This document shows, piece by piece, positions 44,412 through 56,239 of a stretch of DNA of 64,000 nucleotides. The notes beneath the pieces are model-generated. The model saw only the letters and a program-made list of their open reading frames with translations, was not told the DNA's origin and did not search any database. This stretch comes from Agapanthus africanus (lineage: Eukaryota; Streptophyta; Magnoliopsida; Asparagales; Amaryllidaceae), in the NCBI GenBank assembly GCA_030015575.1, contig JASDDO010000028.1, forward strand, positions 27,011,154-27,075,153, read 5' to 3'. Within the stretch, counting starts at the first letter, position 1. Each line of letters opens with the position of its first letter. The translations under genes were made by a program, and so were the position numbers.

Positions 44412-47281
44412 TGTCATGCCCCACTTCCCGGAATACTGTGAAGGGGACGTGACTGGCCGCTGCGTATTTACTCGGAAGTAAATACGCTAAGCGTATCTAA
44501 GCAATATAAATGCACAAGAGACAAGATATAATAAAACAACAACTTTATTTATTAACATTCTTTTACAGTACATGGAATAGTAAATACATCTGGATGAAAG
44601 CAATGCCTAAACAATGGCATAACAGAAATGAAAAGTACTGAAATAAAAATATGTACAATTAAGCTAGAGCTTTGGGTCGTAGGCAAGCTGATCCAAGTCC
44701 TCGCTAGTAGGCTCGATCTCCTGGGTGTCCAGATCACCTGACAACATTCCAAAGAAGAAAAAGAAAGAATGTCGTCAGCGAACAGTCGTTCGGTAAGTCC
44801 CGCAGATAAGGGAGAAGTAGAATAGACAGAGACTAAGAGAGAGAGAGAGTAGTTTTTAATGTTGTATTATATGGTTAACGTTATTGTTTGTAACTTGGTA
44901 CAGAAGGATGGCAGTGTATACGAGAGAAGTCTCTATATGCCAGAGACTAGAGCAAATAGAAGTACAAGGATCCGTTAGAAAACCCGGAACAACGGCGTGG
45001 TATTCAGGTTAGGTTTCTTAAATCTTGCAGTCTCGTGCCACTTCTAACACCTTCCGTACCAATCTACCCCTTAAACCCCGTGATATCTTGTTTGTATTGT
45101 TTATATTGTATTGCAACTTGTATTATCTTGTAATATAGATTGTATAATTGGATGACTTTCCGAAACCATGATATCAGTAAAATGAATGTAACTTGGGAAT
45201 CAGGGATGTAACTGGAGAATCATATAAATGGAAGTATATCATGGTTCGGTTCAGTCAATACAGATTGATAGATTGAATATGTGTATTCATGGATTCATAT
45301 TGAATTGTAGTTTTGTAGATTATACTTGAATCATATTCAATTCAGATTATTATAATGAGACTCAGTCTGAGTCAGAACAATTATAAAAGAAATTGAAGTC
45401 CTGAATTAGGTTTTGATATTATCGGTAACCGCTGCACATGGGCGGCGGGATTTGTGTCTTTTTCAAAAACGATTACCGTGTTGATAACACCGTTTGTTAA
45501 TTTTTCTACCTTAGATAGTCAAGCACCCACTTCTCTGGCTCTCTGAGGCTCAGGAGATTAGTCCCGCTTATACCTATAATTACTAGGGTCCTTAGGGTAA
45601 TTTATAGAACTTGAGGGGGTTTTATGTAAAAATAATTTTGTATAATTTACAAAATACATCTCAAGTATTTAATTATCGTCTTTAGTATAGCTGTAGATTT
45701 TATATTTGTGACATTTCTAGTGAATAAACCTATTTTTCATAATACAAGGTAACATGTATGGAATTGCATGGTATTTTCATGTAAGGTGATTATATTGACT
45801 TAGAAAAGTTGGAATATTGAAATTTAAAAAAATAGATATTTTAATGATACACACACATATATATATATAAGTAATTTTAATATATATTATATTTCTAGTA
45901 ATCTCATTTTCTTAAGATATTTGTATTTCAAATCTTTCGAGACCGAATGCTCCTTGCGGAGGTTTGCATCTCGCACTACTAAGCCCGAGGACGTGCGATA
46001 ATCTGCACCATCCCGATCGGGTTCCCCAAAATGGGTTATAGCGGCGCTTTGCAAAGATATATAAAAATACGCAATCTTATAGAAAACGGTTTTAATAGTA
46101 AATGGTATTTATATGTAAAGTTTCGTTTTTCCGTATTCTATGTTCCCGAAAGATATTATACTATGTTGTATATGAGTGTTGTGAGGAGGTAGGTCATTAC
46201 CTCGTGGTGTAATTAAAGGTTTAGCAAGAGTTATGATGTTTTAAAGTAGAAAGTAAACTATATGGTATTTTAGTGAAAAAGAGCGGTAAAAGTTACAAAA
46301 TGAAATATTTTGCTATGAAACTTGTTCAACGTGTTTTTTTAATGATTAATAGTTAAGATGTTAGAGTTTAACATGGTTGTGTCAATTAAAATTGAACTTT
46401 ATAAAGAAAACCGAATCGGAAGTCAGATTTAACTCCGCTTCCGTCGGGTTTTAGTTATTAGTGTTTTAAGAATAGAAAGGAGGAGAGAGATGTGGGACTT
46501 ACGGTTTTTTAGTATATAGAAGAGGGAGAGAAAGACGTAGGAGGCGTCGGCGCGTCGTTTTATCGCCGGGGGCTCCTAGGGTCGTCGTCGGAAGATCGCC
46601 GGAGTTTTGCCTTTCGCTAACTTCAATTGCACACTAAAATTTCTAAAGGAATTTCTTGAGAGTTTGGACAGAATTATGAGTGACGGGTGTGTGTCTAGGG
46701 TGGTATTTATAGGGTAAATCTAGGGTTAGAGTTATGTGAAGGGGTGTGAGAAAAATTGTATTAAAAATAAGATTTAATGGGATTTTAAAGAACTCTGTTA
46801 AATTGCAGGAAAATTAAACTATACAGGGGTACTGGGGAGATCAAGAGACATAACTTTTGTGTTGGGGAAACGGCTATCCGGCCGAGTTCGGCCGGCGGCG
46901 GCTGCCGAGTCGGCCGAGTCGCCGGCCGATTCGGGCTGAGTCAGGCCGGGGTCGGTCGCCGTGGGTCCGTCGTCGTTTGGTCTTCCCCCCGGTCCAGTTT
47001 GTTTTACATGTGTAGTGGGGTTTTACGGGTTTAGCACGTGTAGACTCTTGGACTTCTAAAAATTTAAAATAAAACAATATTAAAAATAATGTGGAGGATG
47101 GGATTTGAACTCTGGTACTTTGGATCAGTAGTGGATGGTCTTACCAATGAGCTACAAACTCCTTCTTGCTATTAAAAAGCTAAACAAACTTATAACCTGT
47201 GCTCAGGAAAAAATACCCCTTTCTGTATTTTTTTTGAAAAAATTGTACAGAAAGTTGTACAGGAAATTTATAGTTGTTACA
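44412..47281 (-). mobile_element. Solo LTR of family A inside the B LTR
   Basis: TGTCATGCCCC...GTTACA, 2870 bases, flanked by GAAGG at 44407-44411 and 47282-47286. It is clearly related to the A1 and A2 LTRs but more diverged. It keeps the two conserved islands (45420-45570 and 45940-46060), the TATA box (complement of 46704-46711) and the tRNA-like A/B pair (47091-47160). No internal region remains. It is younger than B. No gene is seen. Confidence 0.93.
47091..47160 (-). other. tRNA-like A/B-box pair in the solo family A LTR
   Basis: The minus strand has TAGCTCATTGGTAAGACC, an almost ideal A box (complement of about 47138-47155), and GAGTTCAAATCCC, a good B box (complement of about 47099-47111). 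This is the best-preserved of the five copies, and it lies in the most diverged LTR. The acceptor and T stems do not pair well, so it is not a tRNA gene. Confidence 0.6.
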
Positions 47282-47519
47282 GAAGGCGCCTATATACTTT
47301 GTATATAGATGCTCACGTGCCTGCACGTGAGACTCAATTTCAGCCTTATTTGTTAAGCGCAATGTCTATATTCTTTGCTCCAAGGCGCATCACGTGTGGG
47401 CACGTGATGCTCCATTTGGGGTTTTACTTTCCATCGCTTTTTATTCATTATTTATTATTATTATTATTTTATATGGGAATAAATTAAATAGCTCTTAGCC
47501 AAAAATTTTGGCAGGAACA

Positions 47520-50500
47520 AATGCCCCCAACTACTTTGCTCACGTAAGCATGTACATGGGTGAAGTAGTGCAGAGTTATGCATGGCCATAGAATTGAGGG
47601 CTTAGGGGACAAGTTTGGAGTCCTTGAAGCCTAAGACTTTTTCCACCTTCATGAGCCGTAAGTTTTCGCAGGAACATTGTTTTCCCTATGAGTCGAGGAG
47701 TTCTCGCAGGAACATTATTTTCCCTACGAGTCGAGACGAATCGAGAAGTTCTCGCAGGAACATTATTTTCCCTACGAGTCGAGACGAATCAAGAAGCGAT
47801 GGCTTAGGAAACATGTTCAGATCTGCCGCCTAAGACTTTTCAATTTTATGAGTCGTGGGGGTCTCATAAAGACTTTTCTCCCTACGAGTCGTGAAGATCC
47901 CGTAGGTGTATTTTCTCCTTAGAAATCATGAGGACTCCTAATTGCATTTTCTCTTGAGAGTCGTAAGGATCTCACAAGAGAATTTTCCCCCTTACAAGTC
48001 GAGAGGACTCGTAAGTGGGTTTTTTTGTCGATATTTGACTTTGGAGAAGATGGCCCATGGATAGTATACAAGAGTCAGTTTGGACCTGCTTGTAGGGCAG
48101 CGATGGCTTAGGAAACAGGTTCAGGTCTGCCGCCTAAGACTTTTCAATTTTATGAGCCGTGAGGATCTCATAAAGACTTTTCTCCCTATGAGTCGAGAGG
48201 ATCCCGTAGGTGTATTTTCTTCTTAAGAGTTGTGAGGACTCCTAAGTGCGTTTTCTCTTGAGAGTCGTAAGGATCTCACAAAAGAATTTTCCCGCTTACA
48301 ATTCGAAAGGACTCATAAGTGGTTGTTTCCCTCCTTGTCGATATTCGACTTTGGAGAGTGTGGCCCATGAATAGTATGCAATAGTCCATCTTGAACCGAT
48401 TTGCAGGGCCCCAGTGCTTAGAAAACATGTCCTTATCCCCATTGCCTACGGCTTTTCCCTACGAGTCGAGACGAATCGAGAATTTCTCGCAAGGACGCTA
48501 ATTTTCTTACGAGTCGAGACGAATCGAGAAGTTCTCGTAAGGATGTCCTAACGTCATAGTTAACTCCTGCTAATAGAAGTCCGTTAGGGTCTGTGGTACT
48601 AGGGTTTTATACCCTCCGTACCGCCGCGTTGGCCGGTGTATTCCTCGATACGCAGTCTTGTTGTTCGAGTAGCCCCGCGACTGTCGTGTCTCTGATCCCT
48701 TTGGGGGCTAGACAAGTCGTCTTCAAGTCATATTCCAGGTGATATTACTGTCGAAAGAGCAAGCGTTAGGGATATTCCATATCGCTTTTTACTTAAGGTT
48801 AGGCTCAGTTTAGGAGCCCCGATGAGTCATGACCACTCCGCGTTGGTGTGGGATGATCTCCGATAGTCTTTTCAGGTCTCATTTGAGTTGCCGTCAAGAC
48901 CCTGAAGCGAGGGATTTTCCTTGGCTTCGTTTGTTGACATTGTGTCTGCAATATTGCAACGAATGTCAAGATTATCTCTACGTTGTCTGTGAACCGTCGT
49001 GATTTGGAACTAGGGGACTCTGCCATGGCTCTAAGGTAGTCTCTAGGTTATCCATGAACCATCGAGATTTAGAACTAAAGGACTTTGCCATGGCTCCGAG
49101 GTAGTCTCTAGGCTGTCTATGAACCTTCGAGATTTGGAACTAGGGGACTTTGTCGTAGCTCCATTTTGCTGACGTTGTATCTGCTTCTGGTTGGAAAGAG
49201 AAGGAACGTCGTTGTTGATTTCTAGGCTATAGATGTAGCCATCGAGATCTAACTTCCCTTTGACGAAGCCTGGTGGGACAATGTGGTTCCCTTTACGTTT
49301 GTGCCCATGGATTATATACAGGGGTCGATGTGATTTCACCTGCAGGGCAGAAATTTTATTTCATTTTTTATTTCTTTCCGCGATACTCTATCATTTCAGC
49401 TTTTTATATTCGCGAAAGTTGCGATCGCCCAATTATTTCGGCTATTTTTCGCGATGACCAATCATTTCGGTTATTTTTCTTTTCTTTACTCGCTGTTTTT
49501 TACTGCGAGTTGCCCAATCATTTCGGCTATTTTTATATGCATATATTTTACTCACTGATTTTTGTTGCGGGTATGGAACTCAAGATCCGATACCAATCTT
49601 AGCATCAGCATCGCTACGACTGGAATATTGCCAGGAGTGAATCATCATTTGCCGTGAAAAGAACTAGAATTTGATACCGATTTAGGCATCAGTATCGCTA
49701 CCACTGGGACATTTCCAGGAGTGGATCATCATTTGCCTTTGTCGATTCGAACAAAGGTGGCTTAGCAAACAGGGTTAAGATCCTGTCGACTAAGGCTTTT
49801 GACTTCATGAGCCGTAATGGTCTCATAAGGGCGTTTCTCCCTACGAGTCGTGAGGATCTCGTAGGTGTGTTTTATCCTTATGAGTCATGAGAATTCATAA
49901 GTGTATGTTCTCTTATAATTCGTAAGGATCTTATAAGAGTGTTTTCTACTTATAAGTCGAGAGAACTTACAAGTGTCATTCACCACATGAAGACATTCCT
50001 CGTCGTTGGTGGGACTTGGTGGGGGAAACGTTTATTTGTGCCCGTGGATTGTATACAAGGGTCAATATTTAACCGCTTGTAGGGCAATATGGGGGATGTG
50101 ATGGCTTAAGTACAGGTTCAGATCCCTGTAGCTTAAGGCTTTCGAATCCTATGGGCCGTGAGGGTCTCATAAGAGGGATTCTCCTTACGAGTCATGAGGA
50201 TCTCGTAAGTGTAATTTCTCCTTAGGAATCATGGGGATCCCTAAGTGTGTTGCTCCCTTTTGAGTCGTAAGGATCTCACGCGGGTGTTTTCTACTCACAA
50301 GGTCGAGAGGACCTCGCAAGTGTGCATGAACTTTTTTTTACGAGTCTGCGCCCTTCGGGTTTTCATGAACACGTCGGCAATCCTGCTGTTTTTACTCACG
50401 GAGCCCTTTCGGGTTTTCATCCGTGCCAATTTTGCTTTTGAATGTACCATTTTTTTTATTTTTTTAATGGTACTTCGCCAACCGGGGTAGCTGCGAAGCC

Positions 50501-50820
50501 AGAGGGACTTAAGTTGCAATCCTCGCTGCTAGGACTTGTGAACCTGGATTCCACTGTCTCCAAGTTTTGAGGCGGCGTATTTAGTTTAGGGACATCACGG
50601 TCCATCGTTAGTTTAAGGACATCTCGGTCCGTAGCTAGTTTAAGGACATCTCGGTCCGTAGCTAGTTTAAGGACATCTCGGTCCATAGCTAGTTTAAGGA
50701 CATCTCGGTTCGTTGGGAATTTGAGGCGAGGTTTCGCTGGATACTACTTATAGAGTTTGGACTCAGGGAGATAGCGAGCGGACACAAGCGTCATCATCCA
50801 TCATTAACCTGAGCCGTGAC
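47520..50820 (-). repeat. 3' internal region of B: purine tract and tandem repeats
   Basis: Next to the LTR is a purine tract (complement of 47520-47530, TTGGGGGCATT). Arrays of GAGTCGAGACGAATCGAGAA-type and GTCGTGAGGA-class palindromes follow (47620-48600). Short repeats around TAGTCTCTAGG lie at 49000-49160, ATCATTTCGGC repeats at 49370-49570 and two ~80-base GCATCAGCATCGCTAC units at 49590-49750. More palindromes are at 49800-50000 (CTTATGA...TCATAAG at 49877-49901) and 50100-50330. Five or so 27-base units around AGGACATCTCGGTCC occupy 50585-50715. No gene is supported. Confidence 0.82.
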
Positions 50821-50823
50821 TTG

Positions 50824-52315
50824 TCAGGCGTAGTATTTCTTAAGGAACCGGCCGTTTATTGGCCGGAAAGTTCTTTCGCCATGCATATCCATGAGTAAGT
50901 AGGCCCCGTCTTGGTAGACCTTGTCTATGATGTATGGGCCCTCATAGTTCGGCTCGAATTTCCCCTGTTTAGCACGATTGGGGATCATAAGTCTTTTTAC
51001 GACTAGCACGAGTTCTCCTTGGCGGAATGTTCTCGGCCTAGTCAATCTTTCGTATGAACGCGTCATCCTTGCTTTGTAAGCTTCTAGGTTTTGTTTCCTC
51101 CATGAGACGAGTTTCATCAAGGGCGTCGAGCTCCTCAAGCCGAAGATGGGCATTTTCTTCATCCGTCGGTTCATGTCGGACCGCCACTCGTAAAGAGGGT
51201 AGCTCTATCTCCAAAGGAAGTACTGCTTCCGTGCCAAATACCAATGCAAATGGCGTTGTATTCGTGGTCGTCTTGAATGTGGTCTGATAAGCCCAAAGAG
51301 CTTCATGCAATCTATTGTGCCAATCTTTTCTGTTTCTGGCCACCCTCTTCTTTATGATCATCATCAAGGTTTTGTTGAAAGCCTCAGCTAGACCGTTAGC
51401 TCAGGGGTTATAGACTGAAGAATATCTCCAGTCTATTTTATGCTGCTGTGCGAAGCGGCTGATTTTGTGGCTTCTGTAGCCTGGCCCATTATCCGAGATG
51501 ATCCGTCACGGAGTGCCAAACCGGTAGATGACATATGTCTTGAAAAAATGGAGGATGTTCTCCGTCTTCACCTCTCTTAACAGTATTGCTTCTGCCCATT
51601 TAGAGAAGTAATCGGTCATTGCTAATATGAATCGATGTCCCTTGGATGATGCTGGTTCGATAGGCCCGATTATATCGGTTCCCCACATTTCGAATGGCCA
51701 GCTAGCCAATGTTGGGTGTAGAGGATTCAGATATTGGTGGATGAAGTCCCCGTGAATTTGGCATGAGCGACATTGCTTCGCATATTCGAGGCAGTCCTGA
51801 ATCATCGTGGGCCAATAATAGCCCATTCTTTTGATCTTCGGCTTCATCTTTGTCCCGACTTGATGGGAACCGCAGAGTCCGTCATGAGTTTCTTGGACGA
51901 CCCTCCTTGCTTCTTCTAGTCCCAGGCATCTCAGCCACAGACAGTCAAACGATCTCTTATATAGAGTATCATTGATGAAGGCGAAGGACAGGGCTCGCTT
52001 CATAAGCTGATGTCTTGATGACGCTTCTTCCGGCGTTCGATGGGATTTGAAGTAGCCTATGAAAACCTTTCTCCAATCCTTAGCCTTTTCTTCGTCCTCT
52101 ATTCGGAAGACCGCTTGTTCAGTCACTCCTCTTCTTTCATACGACTTCAGAGATATTTCTGCTGGCGTGAGAATCTGGCGGCTTTGCATAATGATCCTTA
52201 CGTCATCGAGGTTTTCGTCGGCCAGTTCCTTAGCGAGCTTGGCTAACGCATCCGTCTTGATATTTTCCACACGCGGTATGCTTTCCAAGGTGTATGAGGG
52301 AATTTGCGTCAGCAA
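50824..52315 (-). pseudogene. B integrase
   Basis: Minus strand: the zinc-binding region GLCGSHQVGTKMKPKIKRMG and CLEYAKQCRSCQIHGD (near 51760-51900), then the core WPFEMWGTDIIGPIEPASSK and FILAMTDYFSKWAEAI (near 51590-51700). DWHNRLHEALWAYQTTFKTT and FALVFGTEAVLPLEIE follow (51180-51320). The C-terminal domain shows FEPNYEGPYIIDKVYQDGAY and NGRFLKKYYA (50824-50960). These are the usual steps of a Tat-lineage integrase, which inserts the cDNA into the genome. No chromodomain follows, unlike family A. It is a fossil with several breaks. Confidence 0.9.
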
Positions 52316-52318
52316 TTG

Positions 52319-52999
52319 CTACACTCTTTCACCATACCTGATCAGTTCTGGCTTGCACGTCTGGTAGTCGCCATTTACATGGCTAACGACCAGCTGGGAG
52401 TCTCCATATATGAGAAGGTTTTTGATCCCCATGTCAATGGCAATCTCGAGACCTACTATCAAAGCTTCATATTCCGCTTCATTGTTTGTTCTTAGCTCCG
52501 TTAAGGAAAGGGAAAAACGCATTATCCCTCCTTGTGGAGTCACAAAGATAAGGCATACTCCGGCTTTGATTATGGGGTTTCTTTGCTTCCGCTTCTTCAT
52601 AGATGATGCCCCATTGAAGTAGAGTTCCCATCGGGTATCACTTCCTTCTTTCTCTCCGTCGATTGCGTCAAACGCGTGTTCGTCCGACAACTCGCAGTTT
52701 AAGGGAGAATTAGTTGGTATCGGATGCATAGCGAGAAATTCAGCGATGGCCTGGCCTTTTATTGCCTTGAGGGGTCGATATACTATCGAGAACTCCATTA
52801 AGAGGAGGGCCCATTTGGCAAGCCTTCCCATTAGTATGGCTCTTGACATCAAATATTTGAGAGGATCCACCTTTGATATGAGATAGACCTCATGTTCCAA
52901 GGCGTAATGTCGGAGCTTCGTCACCGCGAAGATCGGTGCTAGGCAATGCTTTTCGATGGAGGAGTAATTTTTTTCTGCCCCCAGAAGAACTCGACTCAA
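52319..52999 (-). pseudogene. B dual RNase H region
   Basis: The first half (about 52760-52999, minus strand) has LLGAEKNYSSIEKHCLAPIF and MEFSIVYRPLKAIKGQAIAE, the usual RNase H and tether of Ty3/Gypsy. A second RNase H-like domain follows: RWELYFNGASS, GVCLIFVTPQGG, RTNNEAEYEALIVGLEIAID, LLIYGDSQLVVSHVNGDY (about 52340-52640). The extra archaeal-type RNase H is a known mark of Tat elements (Ogre, Retand and kin), thought to support cDNA synthesis. It lies between RT and integrase as expected. Broken as a gene; the domains are clear. Confidence 0.9.
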
Positions 53000-53089
53000 A
53001 TAGTAGAGAGCCCTCTCCTTCCCCTAGTCGTTCTCTTGTTCCCATAGCACGCCTAAAGAACCTTCAAGGGCTGTTGTGTACAGGATGAT

Positions 53090-54244
53090 GGGGCTTTCCC
53101 TTGACTGGAGCGGTCAGTACCGGCGGGTTCTGCAGATATTGCTTGATTTCTTCCAGTGCGCTTTGGCATTTATGATCCCAAACGAACGGGGTCCCCTTCA
53201 TCATTAGATGACTATAGGGCGGCATTTGCCGGAAAGGTTAGATATGAACCACCGGATATACGCGAGCTTTCCTTGGAGAGACCGCGGTTGCTTGAGAGTT
53301 CTTGGCGAAGGCATTTCCATAATCGCCTTGATCTTTGACGGATCTATTTCGATGCCTCGATGTCGTACGATGAATCCCAGGAATTTGCCTGAGGATACTC
53401 CAAACACGCATTTCAGAGGGTTCATCTTCAGGTTGTATTTCCGAAGGCGCTGGAACACTATCTTCAGATGCTCCCAGTGCTCCTCGTACGATTTTCTTTT
53501 CACCACGAGGTCGTCAATATAACATTCGACAATCTCATGTATGAGGTCATCAAAGATCTTTTTCATGGCCCTCTGGTAGGTGGCGCCAGCGTTCTTCAGA
53601 CCGAAGGGCATCACTTTGTAGCAAAATATGCCCAGCGGAGTCCGAAAAGCAGTGTGCTTTTGGTCTTCAGGATGCATCTTGATTTGGTTGTATTCTAAGG
53701 ATCCGTCCATGAAGGAGAAGACTGCATGGGTGGATGTGTTGCCGATCATCAGCTCGGTAACAGGCATTGGGAAGTCATCCTTCGGACAAGCTTTGTTGAG
53801 ATCCCGAAAATCTACGCAGATGCGTACAGTCTCATTTTTCTTCATTACCGGAACGATATTGGCGATCCAGTCAGGGTATTGAACTTCTTGGATAAAGCCG
53901 GAGTCGATTAGCTTCTTGACTTCGGCATTTATACTCATCTTAAGCTCAAGCCGCATTCTTCTTGGCACCTGTTTGACTGGCTTGACGTCCGGCGATATCA
54001 CCAGTTTATGCACGGCTATCTCTGGATCTAATCCCGGCATTTCGGAATAGTTCCATGCGAAGCAGTCATTATACTGTATAAGCACGTCTTTTAACGTAGC
54101 CACCTGTTTCTCAGATAGCAGCTCACTGACGAACATTGGCCTTGGCTCGTTTGCCGTCCCCAAGTCAATTTTTCTCAGGTTGTCTGCTGTGGTGTGTATT
54201 CCATCTTCCAGCTCTTTTTGTGCCGGTGGAAATTCTAAAATCAC
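53090..54244 (-). pseudogene. B reverse transcriptase
   Basis: A long minus-strand frame, 53204-54244 (346 codons), carries KDVLIQYNDCFAWNYSEMPG, RICVDFRDLNKACPKDDFPM, YNQIKMHPEDQKHTAFRTPL, CYKVMPFGLKNAGATYQRAM and the catalytic box region ECYIDDLVVKRKS. The thumb LKMNPLKCVFGVSSGKFLGF and SLQGKLAYIRWFISNLSGKC follow. CPKDDFP and NAGATYQRAM are typical of the Tat lineage. It is the best-preserved coding block in the window. It is part of a broken pol. Confidence 0.93.
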
Positions 54245-55870
54245 CTCATTCTCATCTTCATTTGTGAAGCATTAGGAGATGTCGTCCATATTCTCGTGCT
54301 CTCCCTCCTTTGAGAATGTTATCATATGGCAGGTACGAGCTCGTTTCCAAGCTTAATGTTGATCTAGACTTTCCCTTACAGTGTAGGTTGCTCTCGGCTC
54401 ATGCTTTCGTGGTGGGGCTACTCTCCAACTGTCGGATAGAGCAAATTTGCCTTGCTAATACTTATCTTCAACCCAGTCTTTGAAGGTGAAGCAGTCTTCA
54501 AGAGGATGTCCCACTACTCGGTGATAGGAGCAATAATCTGGGTGATGGACCTCGTTTATTTGTTCGGGGTATCGAGACTCCGGGAGTGTCATCATTTGAT
54601 ACTTCATGACAAGGTTGAATATTTTCCTTGTCTTGTCTTGACGGAAAGAGTATTCCCGGCCCATTTTCTTCATAAAAGATGAGTTCCAGCTGACTTTTTC
54701 TCGCTCGCGTGGCTTCTTGGATTCCTTCGCTGTCTTTGAACGCCGTCCCCATTCTTGATCTTGTCATTGCTTCTGCGCTGGACTTTTTCCTTTCCGCGAG
54801 AGCGCACAGTGTGCTGAGGGTGAAGGGCATTGTCGTCTTCTCCTTCCATAGCATGTTGAATGATACGCTACGTCCTGGCTTTCTCATAAATGGCCATTTC
54901 GATGCTATAGTCATCCCGAACCTTTTGGCCCGCTTCTGTCCTTCGAATGACGGTCTTGGTATTCTCATGGGGGGATCTCGCTCTGGTTTGACATCAACGC
55001 TATCTGGAAATGAATTTGCTTCTCCACCGGAGTGATTTATGACATGGCAGCCATGGAATCGCTCTCGTTTCTTGGACCGAACGTATCCAAGGCCATTCAT
55101 CTCCATTCTTCCGTTGGGCATCTTCGGTTGGGCATCTTCCGCTGAGTCTCGGGAACGTCCCAAATCTTGTTATAGAACTGGGCTTGTCGAGCAGTCTATC
55201 AGAAGGGTATGCCTTGGCATCTTAATAACCTTTTCAGTCCCTCTGCGTAGTATTTGGGAAGACACATTAGTTGAAGTCTGTCGAGCGCAGGTTCAGCACC
55301 GTGCCATACTTATTTCTCCACCTTGGTCTCCATGGATTGATAGAAAAGGATCGCCTTCTCACCTTTTTTCTTAGGAGGGACGTAGAAGGTTTGCAGCTCT
55401 TGCATGCTGTACGTATCAAGTGTATCAAGTTCTTTGTAATGCCGCGGCGGAACCATGGTAATTTGTAAACTCTGGTCAGCTCCAGCAAAGGTCTGTATTG
55501 ATGGGCGGATAGAGAACACTATGTTGGCCTCGTCTTCAGAGTCACTGCCAAAGACTAGAATAGGAGTAGATGGTCCTGGTCTATTGCCTTGGGGTTGTCC
55601 GGAGTAGACCATCTCGTATTCCTCCTCGGTATCGCTCCCAAAGATCGGGGTAGTGGCGATGGCTTTTCGTTTATTCTCCGGTTTGCGACATCTTTCCATG
55701 TCTTCAAAGTCTGGTAAGAAGTACTTGGCGTCTTCATATTTGCGGAATTCATTTACGGAGAATGGGTTCAACTCCCCTGTAACTGTGAACCCGAGGCCAT
55801 CCTTGAAATACTTCATACACTGATGTTGTGTAGAAGGGATGATATTGTACTCATGTAACCAAGGCCTGAG
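54245..55870 (-). pseudogene. B linker between protease-like region and RT, with a third zinc-like motif
   Basis: Minus-strand frames 55310-55816, 54498-55163 and 54455-54673. The first reads FGSDTEEEYEMVYSGQ and the related FGSDSEDEANIVFSIRP, an internal acidic repeat. The last carries SFRQDKTRKIFNLVMKY and YCSYHRVVGHPLEDCFTFKD (near 54475-54545), matching a motif also found near 57670-57740 in B and in C. It is unusual for this Gag-like motif to stand just before RT. I cannot give a function. The region is broken. Confidence 0.65.
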
Positions 55871-55882
55871 AGTTTGTGATGA

Positions 55883-56230
55883 TTAGGAGTCAAAACCGGA
55901 GATAGTAATTTTATCCCGAGCTAGGTGTTGCACGTTCATGCAAATCTCCTTCAACACCCTTACATTGAGAAGGTTGACGGAGGACCCATTGTTGACCAGG
56001 ATCTTTCCTATCTTGATATCGTGACAATACCCGCTTACATACAGTGGACGGTTGTGCTCGCACGTTCCGAGAAGAAGGTCTTCATCGCTGAAGGTGATAT
56101 CAGCCGTATGGATTTCTTCCAGTTCGTCCTTCATCTTTTCTTTCGCCAGGAAGGCTTGAAACTGGTCGGGCTCTTGTAACATCTTGATCAGAGAATCCCG
56201 TGCCTCTTTAGACAGGAGAAGGGCATCCAA
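55883..56230 (-). pseudogene. B protease-like region
   Basis: The minus strand reads HNRPLYVSGYCHDIKIGKIL followed by VNNGSSVNLLNVRVLKEIC and ARDKITISGFDS. This is the layout of the aspartic protease of Tat elements (PLYVSGY, active-site loop, ISGF). A leading DALLLSKEARDSLIKMLQEP is the usual segment ahead of it. It would process the polyprotein. The call rests on family wording and position ahead of RT. Confidence 0.75.
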
Positions 56231-56239
56231 AATGCTTAA

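Larger units (their letters stand above)
41602..47519 (-). repeat. 3' LTR of B, interrupted by a solo LTR
   Basis: Starts TGTTTACCGCCG at 41602 and ends GCAGGAACA at 47519. Contents: units of about 85 bases with AGTGCTAAGCACT and paired CACGTG motifs (42590-43250); single palindromes with TTAAA centres (43270-43490); and about four units of about 120 bases made of palindromes such as GGTGATTTTTAATCACC (43660-44150). Paired CACGTG sites lie at 44200-44400. The minus-strand TATA box is the complement of 43619-43628. The 155-codon frame 43684-44151 is a reading of the array. Confidence 0.92.

Noticed and set aside
47091-47160. True tRNA gene
   Set aside because: A and B boxes match, but the acceptor and T stems do not pair and the block recurs at the same place in every family A LTR.
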